Of a DNA stretch of 14,515 nucleotides, positions 5,707-13,641 are shown in pieces. Where the stretch lies: positions 1 through 14,515 of the forward strand of contig JBNKDD010000137.1 of assembly GCA_050288085.1 (NCBI GenBank). The letters are read 5' to 3'. The position numbers and the translations under genes were made by a program. Within the stretch, counting starts at the first letter, position 1. Every line of letters begins with the position of its first letter. This stretch comes from JBNKDD01 sp050288085. Its GTDB lineage: Bacteria > Chloroflexota > Anaerolineae > Aggregatilineales > UBA3940. The notes under the pieces are model-generated. The model had not been told where the DNA came from and searched no databases. It was given only the letters and a program-made list of their open reading frames with translations.

Positions 5707-6513
5707 TCAATCGTGAGCGTGCTCGGTCATATCCACAAACTCGCCATGCCAGTTATGGATCCATACCTGACCGGAATAGCCGTTCACACTCAACATGCCT
5801 ATCGTGTCCCCGTCTCGAAGCACGTGGATGGTGTAATACCCATAGAATTCATCGGCTTCTTCGTCAACAGTTGTTCCTGGTAAGGATTCGTTAAGGGCAG
5901 CCTGTGCGAACTCAAGAGCTTCATCGGGAGATACAGACATCTCATCTGATGGATCAGCCGAGGTATAGCCTCCCATCATGTTACCTCGTCGCCCCATCAT
6001 ACCGCCTCGAAATCCACTTCCAGTGCTCATCATGCCGTATTTGGTGTTCCACATCATATTGGGGCCCGGTTCATCGAATATGGCTCCCGTATATGGGTCA
6101 ATCAGCACTTCGAAGGCATTAATCCCCGTATCTACTTCGCGAGCCTGTGCATAGAAGTGATTGTCAAACTGCATGACTTCGGCCAGTTCAAGCTCCTCGC
6201 TGCCGTATTCCTTGATATAGGTTTGGGCTGCTTCAACGGCTTCATCAAGCGTCAACGGGTCTCCTGTTTGCGGGGCTTGACTGCTGCCTGGTACGGCACC
6301 TGACATAATGCCACCTGGGCCGATCCCGCCCATCATGCCGTTATAGCCATACATCATCCCGCCATAGCCGCCCATCATTCCACCTGGGCCATAGCAGCTT
6401 TGTGCGGCTGCCTGGGAATTATTGTTCCCAACCACAAAACCAACCGCAAATCCGCTCGCTACCAGCGCGATTGAAATGGCAATAATCCCACCAATCTTTA
6501 GCACATTATTCAT
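5707..6513 (-). CDS. exported Met/Gly-rich PepSY-like protein
   Basis: This 268-aa protein begins with a membrane segment or signal (7-29) and stays outside the cytoplasm. A Met/Gly/Tyr-rich stretch follows (about 44-71, repeated GGMM and YGxMM units) and a second one lies at about 158-182 (GGMMGRRGNMMGG). Each is followed or preceded by a PepSY-like module: 87-147 (LTLDEAVEAAQTYI, then FEVLIDPYTGAIF) and 194-254 (VSPDEALEFAQAAL, then GMLSVNGYSGQVWIH). The C-terminus has scattered His (HNWHGEF, EHAHD). Clusters of Met and His outside the membrane are typical of Cu(I)/Ag(I) binding, so a metal-buffering or metal-sensing accessory role for the adjacent histidine kinase is plausible. The start has a strong AAAGGAGAA. 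It is preceded by the same 11-bp repeat pattern as the redox operon and followed by a terminator. Confidence 0.8.
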   Translation of the reverse strand: MNNVLKIGGIIAISIALVASGFAVGFVVGNNNSQAAAQSCYGPGGMMGGYGGMMYGYNGMMGGIGPGGIMSGAVPGSSQAPQTGDPLTLDEAVEAAQTYIKEYGSEELELAEVMQFDNHFYAQAREVDTGINAFEVLIDPYTGAIFDEPGPNMMWNTKYGMMSTGSGFRGGMMGRRGNMMGGYTSADPSDEMSVSPDEALEFAQAALNESLPGTTVDEEADEFYGYYTIHVLRDGDTIGMLSVNGYSGQVWIHNWHGEFVDMTEHAHD

Positions 6514-6547
6514 GTGTGAGTTCTCCTTTAACCATGTTGTCTATCAA

Positions 6548-6602
6548 AGAATAGCCAATGAGTGTAAAGGATAGTTGGCGGGAGTATGAAGATTTGATGA
6601 CA
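6548..6602 (-). promoter_or_regulatory. PepSY gene control region with 11-bp-spaced repeats
   Basis: On the plus strand, AGTATGAAG-N5-ATGACA occurs at 6583-6602, identical in those 15 positions to 5183-5202 in front of the redox operon. The hexamers atgaag (6586) and atgaca (6597) are 11 bp apart, and a weaker third copy, ttggcg (6575), keeps the phase. A -10-like TATTCT on the coding strand (6548-6553) lies 21 bp after the third copy, matching the other promoter. The region sits in the 106-nt gap between the kinase and PepSY genes. Confidence 0.6.
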
Positions 6603-6619
6603 GTTTGGGCAGTGTAGTG

Positions 6620-7729
6620 TTAAATGGGAAGTCGCACGGTAAATGTGCTGCCCTGATCGGGCCCTGGGCTGGATACAGAAATGTGCCCGCCGTGAGCTTC
6701 AACCAGGTGTTTGGAGATGGTCAACCCGATTCCACTCCCACCGCCAGTGCGGGATCGAGATTTATCGACCCGATAGAAGCGTTCAAACAGGTGTGGCAGA
6801 TGTTCGGCTGAGATGCCGATGCCCTCGTCCTGGATTTCGATCAGGATCGCTTGATCGGCCTGCCATGCATGCAGCGTGACCTTCCTGTCGCCGGGTGTAT
6901 ATTGAAGGGCATTGCCCAGCAGGTTAAGCAAAACCTGCGTGATACGTTCGGGGTCAGCCTGGATGGATGGCAGCTCAGGTTCAATATCCACCTGAAGGCC
7001 AACATTCTTCCCTTCATATTGAAGGGCCAGCCGGGACACAGCCTGCTGAATGAATTCGGCAGGCGAGACGGTTTGTTTTCGGATCGGTATCTGCCCGGCT
7101 TCAGCCCGCGAAAGTTCTTCCAGATCGTAGACAAGCCGCTGTAACCTGGAGACTTCCCGCTGGATCCCCTGGAAGGTCTCTGTATCAGCCGGAAGCACAC
7201 CGTCGATCACGCCTTCCATCGTCACCCGGATACTGCTCAGTGGGGTGCGCAGCTCGTGAGCGACATTGCCGATCAGGTCAAGCCGCCGCTGCTCGGTCTG
7301 CTCCAATTCCTCCGCCATCCGGTTAAAGGATTGGGCGAGCGCCCCCAGTTCATCACTGCCGGGTACCGGGACACGCTCTCTGTATTCTCCGGCAGCGATC
7401 TTGTTGCTGGCACGCATCATGATCTGGATCGGGCCGACAATCCGCCGCGTCACGAAAATGCTCATAGCAATTGCGGCCACCAGCGAGAAGATCGAAGCAA
7501 TCACCAGGATCTCCCTGATCGCCGCATCGAAGTTCTGCAATAAGTCCGCTGCCAGGTCCGGATTATTTCCCAGGACAGCCTGCATTCGCTCAATGTGGCG
7601 CTGCAAGACGGTGGGTGCATGAAACTCAGCCGTTCCGGCCAGAACAACACTACTGACAACAATGATCACGAGATAGGAGAGGAATATCTTTAGTCCCAGG
7701 TGTTCTCGCAGATTCGGGAGAGTCTTCAT
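6620..7729 (-). CDS. sensor histidine kinase (HAMP, HisKA, HATPase)
   Basis: This 369-aa membrane kinase is the partner of the response regulator, overlapping it by 4 nt (ATGA). It has a membrane segment (about 13-32), a short extracytoplasmic sensor of about 40 residues (33-72), a second membrane segment (73-94), a HAMP domain (about 95-147), the dimerisation/phosphoacceptor helix with His158 (GNVAHELRTPLSS), and an ATPase domain with N box (LLGNALQYTP, Asn273), G1 (DEGIGI, 301-306), F box (FERFYR, 315-320) and G2 (GSGIGL, 331-336). All catalytic boxes are intact. The small sensor has a few His and Met (FHAP, RHIERM) but no clear ligand pocket. Copper or envelope-stress sensing is inferred from neighbours only. 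BaeS-like kinases are the nearest general type. Confidence 0.92.
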   Translation of the reverse strand: MKTLPNLREHLGLKIFLSYLVIIVVSSVVLAGTAEFHAPTVLQRHIERMQAVLGNNPDLAADLLQNFDAAIREILVIASIFSLVAAIAMSIFVTRRIVGPIQIMMRASNKIAAGEYRERVPVPGSDELGALAQSFNRMAEELEQTEQRRLDLIGNVAHELRTPLSSIRVTMEGVIDGVLPADTETFQGIQREVSRLQRLVYDLEELSRAEAGQIPIRKQTVSPAEFIQQAVSRLALQYEGKNVGLQVDIEPELPSIQADPERITQVLLNLLGNALQYTPGDRKVTLHAWQADQAILIEIQDEGIGISAEHLPHLFERFYRVDKSRSRTGGGSGIGLTISKHLVEAHGGHISVSSPGPDQGSTFTVRLPI

Positions 7730-8418
7730 ACCAATCTATCCTCGAAGCGATAACCCGCCGCCCGGACGGTCGCGATTAAGGTAGGGTTCGAGGGGTCATC
7801 TTCGATCTTCTTTCGTGCCCGCCCGATATGGACATCGACCACCCGGTCATCGCCGTAATAGTCGCGGCCCCATACCAGCTCAATCAGTTGCTCCCGGCTC
7901 AGCACGCGCCTGTGATGGCGGGCCAGCTCGTATAACAGGTCAAACTCTATCGGCGTCAGATCAATAAGCTGACCATCTTTCCAGACCTGCCGGGCATCGG
8001 GATCGATCCGCAGGCGCTGAAACACCAGGTTAGCGCTGCTCCCTCCATTACCCCGGCCTCGACGTAAGATCGCCTTGACACGGGCAACCAGTTCCCGCGG
8101 GCTGAACGGCTTGGTCATATAATCATCTGCGCCGACGGTCAGGCCAACGATTTTGTCCATCTCATCGGCTTTGGCGGTGAGCATCAGGACATACACTTCT
8201 GTGTTTTGCCTGAGACGCCGCAGAACTTCCAGACCATCCATACCGGGAAGCATGATATCGAGCACAACGAGATCGGGTTGAAAGACCCGGGCGATTTTCA
8301 AGGCAGTCAGGCCATCAACTGCCGTTTCAACCATAAAACCGTCCTGTTCCAGGTAAGCCTGAACAGTGTTCAGGATGCTCTCTTCATCATCAACAACAAG
8401 AATACGCATACCGATCAT
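7726..8418 (-). CDS. OmpR/PhoB-family response regulator
   Basis: This is a 230-aa DNA-binding response regulator. The receiver domain (about 4-118) has the acidic pair Asp10-Asp11, phosphoacceptor Asp54 (VVLDIMLPGMDG), Thr81 and Lys103 (KPFSPREL). A short linker leads to a winged-helix trans_reg_C domain (about 130-227) with the typical features TPIEFDLLYEL, LSREQLIELVWG and VVDVHIGRARKKI. The ATG at 8416-8418 is used; a second ATG three codons on (8407-8409) is also possible. It is followed by its kinase with a 4-nt overlap. It is the obvious candidate to bind the TGA-core direct repeats at 5175-5213 and 6575-6602. Its own upstream region lacks that repeat, so simple autoregulation through the same site is not evident. 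Confidence 0.94.
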   Translation of the reverse strand: MIGMRILVVDDEESILNTVQAYLEQDGFMVETAVDGLTALKIARVFQPDLVVLDIMLPGMDGLEVLRRLRQNTEVYVLMLTAKADEMDKIVGLTVGADDYMTKPFSPRELVARVKAILRRGRGNGGSSANLVFQRLRIDPDARQVWKDGQLIDLTPIEFDLLYELARHHRRVLSREQLIELVWGRDYYGDDRVVDVHIGRARKKIEDDPSNPTLIATVRAAGYRFEDRLV

Positions 8419-8457
8419 TGCTTTTTTCTTTACACACTTCCATTATCTTTACCATTC

Positions 8458-8486
8458 ACTCTATCGTTCAGGGAAAATAATCTCAA
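8458..8486 (-). promoter_or_regulatory. putative sigma-70-type promoter of the two-component operon
   Basis: On the minus strand, TTGAGA (8481-8486) and TAGAGT (8458-8463) are separated by 17 bp, a good match to a housekeeping -35/-10 pair. It lies 40 nt before the regulator start and right after the hairpin at 8489-8516. Predicted by eye only. Confidence 0.5.
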
Positions 8487-8488
8487 GG

Positions 8489-8516
8489 TTGGGAAGGCGG
8501 ATAATCACCTTCCCAA
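8489..8516 (-). terminator. probable terminator after the P-type ATPase gene
   Basis: TTGGGAAGG (8489-8497) and CCTTCCCAA (8508-8516) form a perfect 9-bp stem with a 10-nt loop, 13 nt after the ATPase stop. The T-tract on the minus strand is weak (ATTATTTT begins several nt later), so termination may be partial. Because it abuts the regulator promoter, the inverted repeat could instead be an operator. Confidence 0.5.
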
Positions 8517-8529
8517 TTCGAATAGACCG

Positions 8530-10626
8530 TCAGCCAGCCAGCTGAACCCGGCGCAGCAGTTGGGCGTTAGCTGCAACCACCACCGTGCTCACCGACATGA
8601 ACAATGCGCCGACTGCTGGCGAGAGCAGGAATCCAGAGCCAAACGGAGCCAGAATGCCTGCCGCCAGCGGGATAGCGAAGACATTGTAGGCGGTCGCCCA
8701 GATCAGGTTCTGGATCATCTTGCGGTAGGTCGCCCGGCTCAATTCGATGATCTTGACCACGTCAAGCGGGTTGGACTGCACCAGGATGATCCCTGCCGAT
8801 TCGATAGCAACATCGGTGCCGCTGCCGATGGCGATACCCACATCCGCGCGGGTAAGGGCGGGCGCGTCATTCACCCCATCGCCAACCATGGCTACACGCT
8901 TGCCCTGTTTTTGCAGCTCGCCTACCTTCTGATCCTTGTGTTCGGGCAGCACCTCTGCAAAGTATGTGGAGATACCCAGTTCTTCTGCAACCGCCCTGGC
9001 TACCGCCTCACTGTCGCCGGTCAGCATGGCAACTTCAACACCCAACTCACGCAGGCGGCCTACAGCCTGTTTACTTTCCTCGCGAACAACATCTGCCAGC
9101 GCGAAAGCGACCACAACCTGATCCTCTGCTACCAGGTAAACGACCGACTGCCCCTTTTGCCCGGCTGTTTCCGTAAAGCCTTTCAACCCATCATGCAGTT
9201 CCAGGCTCAACATCTCCAGCAGGCGCGGGCCACCAACGTAGACCTCTTCTCCTTGATGGGTGGCTTTAATGCCCCGCCCCTTGATGGCTTCAAAGTTGTT
9301 GACCTGGGGGATATCAACCTGTCTTTCTTCTGCCTTACGCCGAATACCCTGGGCAATCAGGTGCTCGGAATCACCCTCGATAGCCATAGCCAGCGACAGG
9401 GCGCGGTCTTCGCTCCAGCCATCAGCGGACAGCATATCGACGACACCGAACTGACCTTCCGTCAGGGTTCCGGTCTTGTCAAAGATGATGGTGTCTAACT
9501 GCCGCGCTTCTTCGAGCGCCAGCCGGTCCCGCACCAGGATTCCATTGCTGGCCCCCAGCGAGGTGCTGATGGCAACCACCAAGGGAATAGCCAATCCCAA
9601 CGCATGCGGGCAAGCGATCACCAGCACGGTCACCACCCGTTTGAGGACTTCCAGGTCGAGGCCGAGGGCGATGATCCAGGCCACCGCGGTGATAGCTGCC
9701 GCCGTTACTGCGACATAGAACAGCCAGCCTGCCGCCTTATCGGCCAGTATCTGGGTATCCGATTTACTCTGCTGTGCCTCTTTGACCAGCCGCATAATAC
9801 CGGCCAGGGTGGTCTCATCTCCGGTCGCAGTGACTTTCACCCGCAGGCTGCCATCGCCATTGATCGTCCCTCCAATCACCCGGTCACCGGGCTGTTTGGA
9901 AACCGGCCTGGACTCGCCGGTGATCATCGCTTCGTTGACTTTTGACTTTCCCTCGACCACTTCGGCATCGGCGGGTACGCTCGCGCCGGGCCGGATCAGG
10001 AGCAGATCACCGGACTTCAGCGCACTGATCTTGACTTCTTCAGTCTCTCCGTTCTGTTTGATGCGCTCCGCTGTGTCGGGCATCAGTTTAGCCAGTTCGT
10101 TCAACGCACCGGAAGCCTGGCGCACGCTGCGCATCTCCAACCAGTGTCCCAGCAGCATGACATCAATTAAGGTTGCCATCTCCCAGAAGAAGCCGCTGCC
10201 CGGCGAAGCGAACACGGCAAACAGGCTGTACAGAAAGGCCACCGTTATCGCCAGGGAGATGAGCAGCATCATGCCGGGTTTCCGGTTCCGTACTTCGGGG
10301 ACTGCCATCTGGATGAAAGGCAGGCCGCCATACAGGAATATGGCAATGGCAAACAGCGGCCCGACAAACTGGCTGCCGGGGAAAGTCGGCATACTAAAGC
10401 CGAACCACTGCTGGATCATCGGGCTGAAGAGCAGCACCGGAACGGTTAATACCAGGGAGACCCAGAACCGGTTGCGAAACATGATTTCATGTCCGGTATG
10501 GTCAACGCCGTGCCCGCCATGACCCTCATGCTCTCCATGATCGGCCTGCGAGTGATCCATCTTGTTCATTTCATGTTGTTCCTGGTGATGAGCGTGCTGT
10601 TCATGCATGTGTTTATGTTGTTCCAT
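8530..10626 (-). CDS. copB: CopB-type heavy-metal P1B ATPase
   Basis: This 698-aa transporter uses ATP to export copper or silver from the cytoplasm. Residues 1-48 are strongly His/Met-rich (HMHEQHAHHQEQH, GEHEGHGGHG), as in CopB proteins, and there is no CxxC HMA domain. Key motifs: actuator TGES (236-239), metal-site CPH in TM6 (339-341, VIACPHALG), phosphorylation Asp383 (DKTGTLTEG), nucleotide-domain SEHLIAQ (Leu replaces the usual Pro after His), GDGVNDAPA (582 on), TM7 YN (AYNVFAIPL) and TM8 MSVSTVVVAANA. CPH assigns it to the P1B-3 class rather than CopA (CPC). A GTG at 10642-10644 overlapping the upstream stop is possible, but TTGGAGGG sits best before the second ATG (10624-10626). 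It is the last gene of the export unit. Confidence 0.94.
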   Translation of the reverse strand: MEQHKHMHEQHAHHQEQHEMNKMDHSQADHGEHEGHGGHGVDHTGHEIMFRNRFWVSLVLTVPVLLFSPMIQQWFGFSMPTFPGSQFVGPLFAIAIFLYGGLPFIQMAVPEVRNRKPGMMLLISLAITVAFLYSLFAVFASPGSGFFWEMATLIDVMLLGHWLEMRSVRQASGALNELAKLMPDTAERIKQNGETEEVKISALKSGDLLLIRPGASVPADAEVVEGKSKVNEAMITGESRPVSKQPGDRVIGGTINGDGSLRVKVTATGDETTLAGIMRLVKEAQQSKSDTQILADKAAGWLFYVAVTAAAITAVAWIIALGLDLEVLKRVVTVLVIACPHALGLAIPLVVAISTSLGASNGILVRDRLALEEARQLDTIIFDKTGTLTEGQFGVVDMLSADGWSEDRALSLAMAIEGDSEHLIAQGIRRKAEERQVDIPQVNNFEAIKGRGIKATHQGEEVYVGGPRLLEMLSLELHDGLKGFTETAGQKGQSVVYLVAEDQVVVAFALADVVREESKQAVGRLRELGVEVAMLTGDSEAVARAVAEELGISTYFAEVLPEHKDQKVGELQKQGKRVAMVGDGVNDAPALTRADVGIAIGSGTDVAIESAGIILVQSNPLDVVKIIELSRATYRKMIQNLIWATAYNVFAIPLAAGILAPFGSGFLLSPAVGALFMSVSTVVVAANAQLLRRVQLAG

Positions 10627-10640
10627 CATTCCCTCCAAAA

Positions 10641-11240
10641 TCACAATTCCGTGTAACTTACAACGTCAATATCCTGTTCCTTGCGTAATCGAGGCCGGAT
10701 GTGGTGGCAGTACTGCACGTTGACCACCACCAGTACCCGGCAGCCGGGGTCGCGGTGGGCGGCCTTGATCACTTCGCGTGTCAGGTGCTCGATATGCTGG
10801 GTCTGCAATACGCGGCGGCTCTCCAGTAAGTGCAGCAAGTGATAGAGCCCGTTAGCGACCTCGTGCCGCCAGCCCTGGTTAATCGCATCCGGGCCAGGTG
10901 CGCAGCGCTGCAATTCTGCCAGCCAGGCAAGCAGCCGTTTACTCAACATGCCGCGCCATCCAGATGGTAACTGTCTACGATAGGCATCCTTGCGCCCGAT
11001 AGGAACCACCACCATATCCGATGCCTGGGCCAGCGGAATCAGTGCATCACGGTATTCGGGTGGAAGGATGGTAAAATCGCCCTGCTGCCAGCTTTCCGGT
11101 GAGATGTCCAGACACAGGAGGTCCGGGTTGGTGTTTGACACCAGATCCAGGAGGGCTTGCAGGTTATAGGGAATGGGCTCAGCGTGGAACTCTGCCAGCG
11201 TACCCAGTACCGCGATATGTGTCGGTTCTTGTTTGTGCAT
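10641..11240 (-). CDS. unrecognised cytosolic protein (199 aa)
   Basis: I do not recognise this family. A longer in-frame start would overlap the upstream gene, while the ATG at 11238-11240 lies 2 nt after that gene's stop and has AAAGGG at good spacing. The protein is soluble, with no signal or membrane segment. It begins IAVLGTLAEFHAEPIPYN and continues PDLLCLDISPESW, an alternating strand/helix pattern that recalls TraB/ChaN-type folds, but the resemblance is weak. Later parts are helical (about 90-170) with many Arg and His, then a strand CRVLVVVNVQYCHHIRPRL with Cys-His-His. Its place between the small membrane protein and the copper ATPase (TGA overlapping the alternative GTG) suggests a metal-handling or regulatory accessory, unproven. 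Confidence 0.75.
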   Translation of the reverse strand: MHKQEPTHIAVLGTLAEFHAEPIPYNLQALLDLVSNTNPDLLCLDISPESWQQGDFTILPPEYRDALIPLAQASDMVVVPIGRKDAYRRQLPSGWRGMLSKRLLAWLAELQRCAPGPDAINQGWRHEVANGLYHLLHLLESRRVLQTQHIEHLTREVIKAAHRDPGCRVLVVVNVQYCHHIRPRLRKEQDIDVVSYTEL

Positions 11241-11242
11241 TG

Positions 11243-11650
11243 CTATAACCCTTTCGACAAAATAAGGACCAGGACGAAACCAGCCAGTATCCAGTCGTAT
11301 GCCACACACAGCGGCGGATACCAAACGGTGACCCGGGTTGGAATCCCATGCTCATGGTGCAGCAAATCCCACACCCCATGACCAACATAACCCGCCAACA
11401 GTGCCCATGGAGTCATCCACAGCCCCAGCAGCGCCAGAGCCACAAATCCGGCTGCTGCAGTGATCTCGGTTCGGACCTCTCTTGGACGCCCATCATTAAG
11501 TGCAAAGCCTACATAAATAGCTGCTATTATGGCGAGCAGAAAGGCGATGGCATCCAGCTTCATGCCTGGCGGTAGAAACAGCAGGCCTATCAGCGTAATG
11601 ATCGCCAGTCCGGTTCTTACAGCGAGGTTATATCTTAACGTGCCAGTCAT
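11243..11650 (-). CDS. small multi-pass membrane protein with HGVWDLLHHE motif
   Basis: This 135-aa protein has about four membrane segments (around 12-29, 33-50, 64-86 and 117-132). The ATG at 11648-11650 has GGAG five nt upstream; a TTG further upstream is less likely. The loop after the third segment carries GHGVWDLLHHEHGIPTRV (His91, His98, His99, His101), then WYPPLCVAYD. The pattern recalls the uncharacterised DUF6010-type membrane proteins, but I hold that name loosely. The His cluster at the membrane face is a plausible metal site. It is located 26 nt after the ABC ATPase and 2 nt before the next gene, inside the export operon. Confidence 0.8.
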   Translation of the reverse strand: MTGTLRYNLAVRTGLAIITLIGLLFLPPGMKLDAIAFLLAIIAAIYVGFALNDGRPREVRTEITAAAGFVALALLGLWMTPWALLAGYVGHGVWDLLHHEHGIPTRVTVWYPPLCVAYDWILAGFVLVLILSKGL

Positions 11651-11676
11651 GGTTGCTCCGAAATTCAAATCATCTA

Positions 11677-12504
11677 CTATTCGAGAAATTTGTCAGGTGC
11701 TGCCAGAAATTCGTCCCGGCAGCCGTTAGCGCAGAAGTAAAACGTCTGCCCTTCGAATGCAGCCTGCGCAGGCGCAGTGGAGATGTCCACCGACATGCCA
11801 CACACCGGGTCAATAGCCAGCTCTCGTGATTCTTTGAACTCCCCATCTTCCAGCCAGAGCACCCGGTCGGCGATGTCGCGAATGCGCTGGTCATGGCTGA
11901 CGATGATGACACTGCGCCCTTCGTCTTTAGCAATGGTTCGCAGCAGGCGCATCGTCTCCCGCCCGTGGTGGCTGTCAAGATTGGCCGTGGGTTCATCGGC
12001 CAGGATGATGTCCGGCTGGTTGACGAGCGCCCGTGCAATCGCCACCCGCTGCTTCTCACCCCCAGAGAGTTTCTCCGGCAGGAAGTTAAGCCGGTGCCCC
12101 AGGCCAAGCTGTTCCAGCAGGTCTCTCGCCCGTTGGCGGGCCTTTCGATGGGAAAGCCCGGCCAGTTGCGCGACCAGCGCGACATTATCGAGAGCAGGCA
12201 GCGCTGAAAGCAGGTTGAAATCCTGGAACACGAAGCCGATCCGCTTCAAGCGCACCAACGGCAGCCGCCGTTCAGTCAGGCGGGTCAGGTCATCCTCTCC
12301 GATGACGATGCGCCCACCGGAAGGCTTAAGCAACCCGCCCAACATTGAGAGCAGCGTAGTCTTGCCGCTGCCTGAGGGGCCCATAATGAGCACCACCTCG
12401 CCGGGCTGCACACTCATGGTAATGTCGTTCACGGCTAACACTTCAGTCCTGCCGCTGCCAAATCGGCGGGTCACGTTTTCGACGATCATTGCTGCATGCT
12501 GCAT
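11677..12504 (-). CDS. MacB/LolD-type ABC ATPase with C-terminal YHS domain
   Basis: This 275-aa protein powers the two adjacent FtsX-type permeases. ATPase motifs are complete: Walker A GPSGSGKT (42-49), Q-loop Gln94 (FVFQDFN), signature LSGGE (146-150), Walker B IILADEP (166-172) and switch His204 (IVSHD). The usual family length is about 225-235 residues. Here a further 45 residues (231-275) form a YHS domain, IDPVCGMSVD then FYFCANGCRDEFLAAPDKF, with Cys235, Cys258 and Cys262. YHS domains are small metal-binding modules found on copper transporters and related proteins. The fusion implies metal sensing or delivery at the ATPase. The ATG at 12502-12504 follows AAAGGT and lies 17 nt after the permease stop; a second start five codons in is possible. 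Confidence 0.92.
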   Translation of the reverse strand: MQHAAMIVENVTRRFGSGRTEVLAVNDITMSVQPGEVVLIMGPSGSGKTTLLSMLGGLLKPSGGRIVIGEDDLTRLTERRLPLVRLKRIGFVFQDFNLLSALPALDNVALVAQLAGLSHRKARQRARDLLEQLGLGHRLNFLPEKLSGGEKQRVAIARALVNQPDIILADEPTANLDSHHGRETMRLLRTIAKDEGRSVIIVSHDQRIRDIADRVLWLEDGEFKESRELAIDPVCGMSVDISTAPAQAAFEGQTFYFCANGCRDEFLAAPDKFLE

Positions 12505-12521
12505 GTTATCTTGTACCTTTC

Positions 12522-13628
12522 TTATGCTCTGAATACCTGAGCTGGGTCCAGCCTGGCTACCTGAATGGCTGGAGTTAATGCAGAAATGATGCCGATAATG
12601 AGGGAGGATACCAGGACGCGCGACATCCCTTTCCCGGTAAGCACCACGCCAACGCCTGGCACCAGACCCGGCAGAATAAGGCTTAGCACCAGTACCAACC
12701 CAACGGCAATCACAAAACCAATCCCCAGCGACAGAAATGCCTGCGCGATTACCACCCCATAAAGCTGCCGGTTCTTCGCGCCGATCGCCTTCAACACACC
12801 GTATTCGCGCTGCTTGTTGAGCGTGGCGGTATACAGCGTGAGGGCAGTTACGGCCAGGCCGATCAGGAAGCCGGACACGTTCATAATATTCAGCACCTCG
12901 ACACTCATATCCTTGATGATCTGTTTTTCCTCGCGGGAAAAGTCGGCACGGGTCAGAGCGTTCACGTCGTCATCGGCGGCAGTAATCACCTGGCTGATGG
13001 TTTCAGGATCATAGCCCGGAGCAACCTCCAGCAGCCCATAGCTCAGGGCATCGCCGGGACGCAGGGTCTCAAAATCACGGTAATGGATGAAAGCAATACT
13101 GTTGACAATGTTAGTCAACCCTTTGGTGATACCTGTTACGGTGAAGGTCTCGCCGAAGATATCCACCTCATCACCTAGCCATACCCCTTGCGCACGAGCG
13201 ACCGCCTGATCGATGATCACTTGATCACGGCCAATGTCCGTTGTACCGGCGATAACCGAGCGTGGACCGCCCAGCGGCTCACGCGGTTGGTAGCCGATAA
13301 TGTAGGACAGCACATCGCTCTCACCGATTTCGATCACACTGGTCGTGTACAGGATGGAACTGGCCGACACGACGCCTTCCGTCCGGGCTGCGAGGCTCAG
13401 GTCGCTCTGCGTGATAGCCGACGAGGCCATGTGCATGTTCTTGACCCCCTCTTGTGCCACGAAGATATCTGCGCCCGACTGCTCGATGTAAGCCACCAGG
13501 TCTTCTTCCGACCCGGCCAGCAGTGCATCAAGCGCCAGCATCAGCAGTAGGGCGAGAGTCACGCCCCCGACCCCCAGCCAAAACTGTGTCATGTTCTGAA
13601 AAAGATTGCGCCATGCCAGTCTAAACAT
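12522..13628 (-). CDS. FtsX/MacB-type ABC transporter permease
   Basis: This 368-aa permease has the usual four-helix layout: first membrane segment at about 17-38, a large extracytoplasmic domain (about 40-245, MacB_PCD-like), then three segments near 250-273, 293-320 and 339-360. The coupling loop REYGVLKAIGAKNRQLYG (274-291) contacts the ATPase, and the protein ends LDPAQVFRA. A longer start at 13760 would run into the upstream permease; the ATG at 13626-13628 has GAAGGTG at proper spacing and lies 13 nt after the upstream stop. It is a clear paralogue of the preceding gene, suggesting a heterodimeric transporter. MacB/LolCDE-like systems move molecules out of or across the envelope; the substrate is unknown, and the YHS-bearing ATPase hints at a metal-linked one. 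Confidence 0.92.
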   Translation of the reverse strand: MFRLAWRNLFQNMTQFWLGVGGVTLALLLMLALDALLAGSEEDLVAYIEQSGADIFVAQEGVKNMHMASSAITQSDLSLAARTEGVVSASSILYTTSVIEIGESDVLSYIIGYQPREPLGGPRSVIAGTTDIGRDQVIIDQAVARAQGVWLGDEVDIFGETFTVTGITKGLTNIVNSIAFIHYRDFETLRPGDALSYGLLEVAPGYDPETISQVITAADDDVNALTRADFSREEKQIIKDMSVEVLNIMNVSGFLIGLAVTALTLYTATLNKQREYGVLKAIGAKNRQLYGVVIAQAFLSLGIGFVIAVGLVLVLSLILPGLVPGVGVVLTGKGMSRVLVSSLIIGIISALTPAIQVARLDPAQVFRA

Positions 13629-13641
13629 GTGAATACACCTT

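Noticed and set aside
8206..9498. 430-aa plus-strand open frame
   Set aside because: It is antisense to the regulator and CopB ATPase, whose motifs are complete, and its sequence looks like no family.
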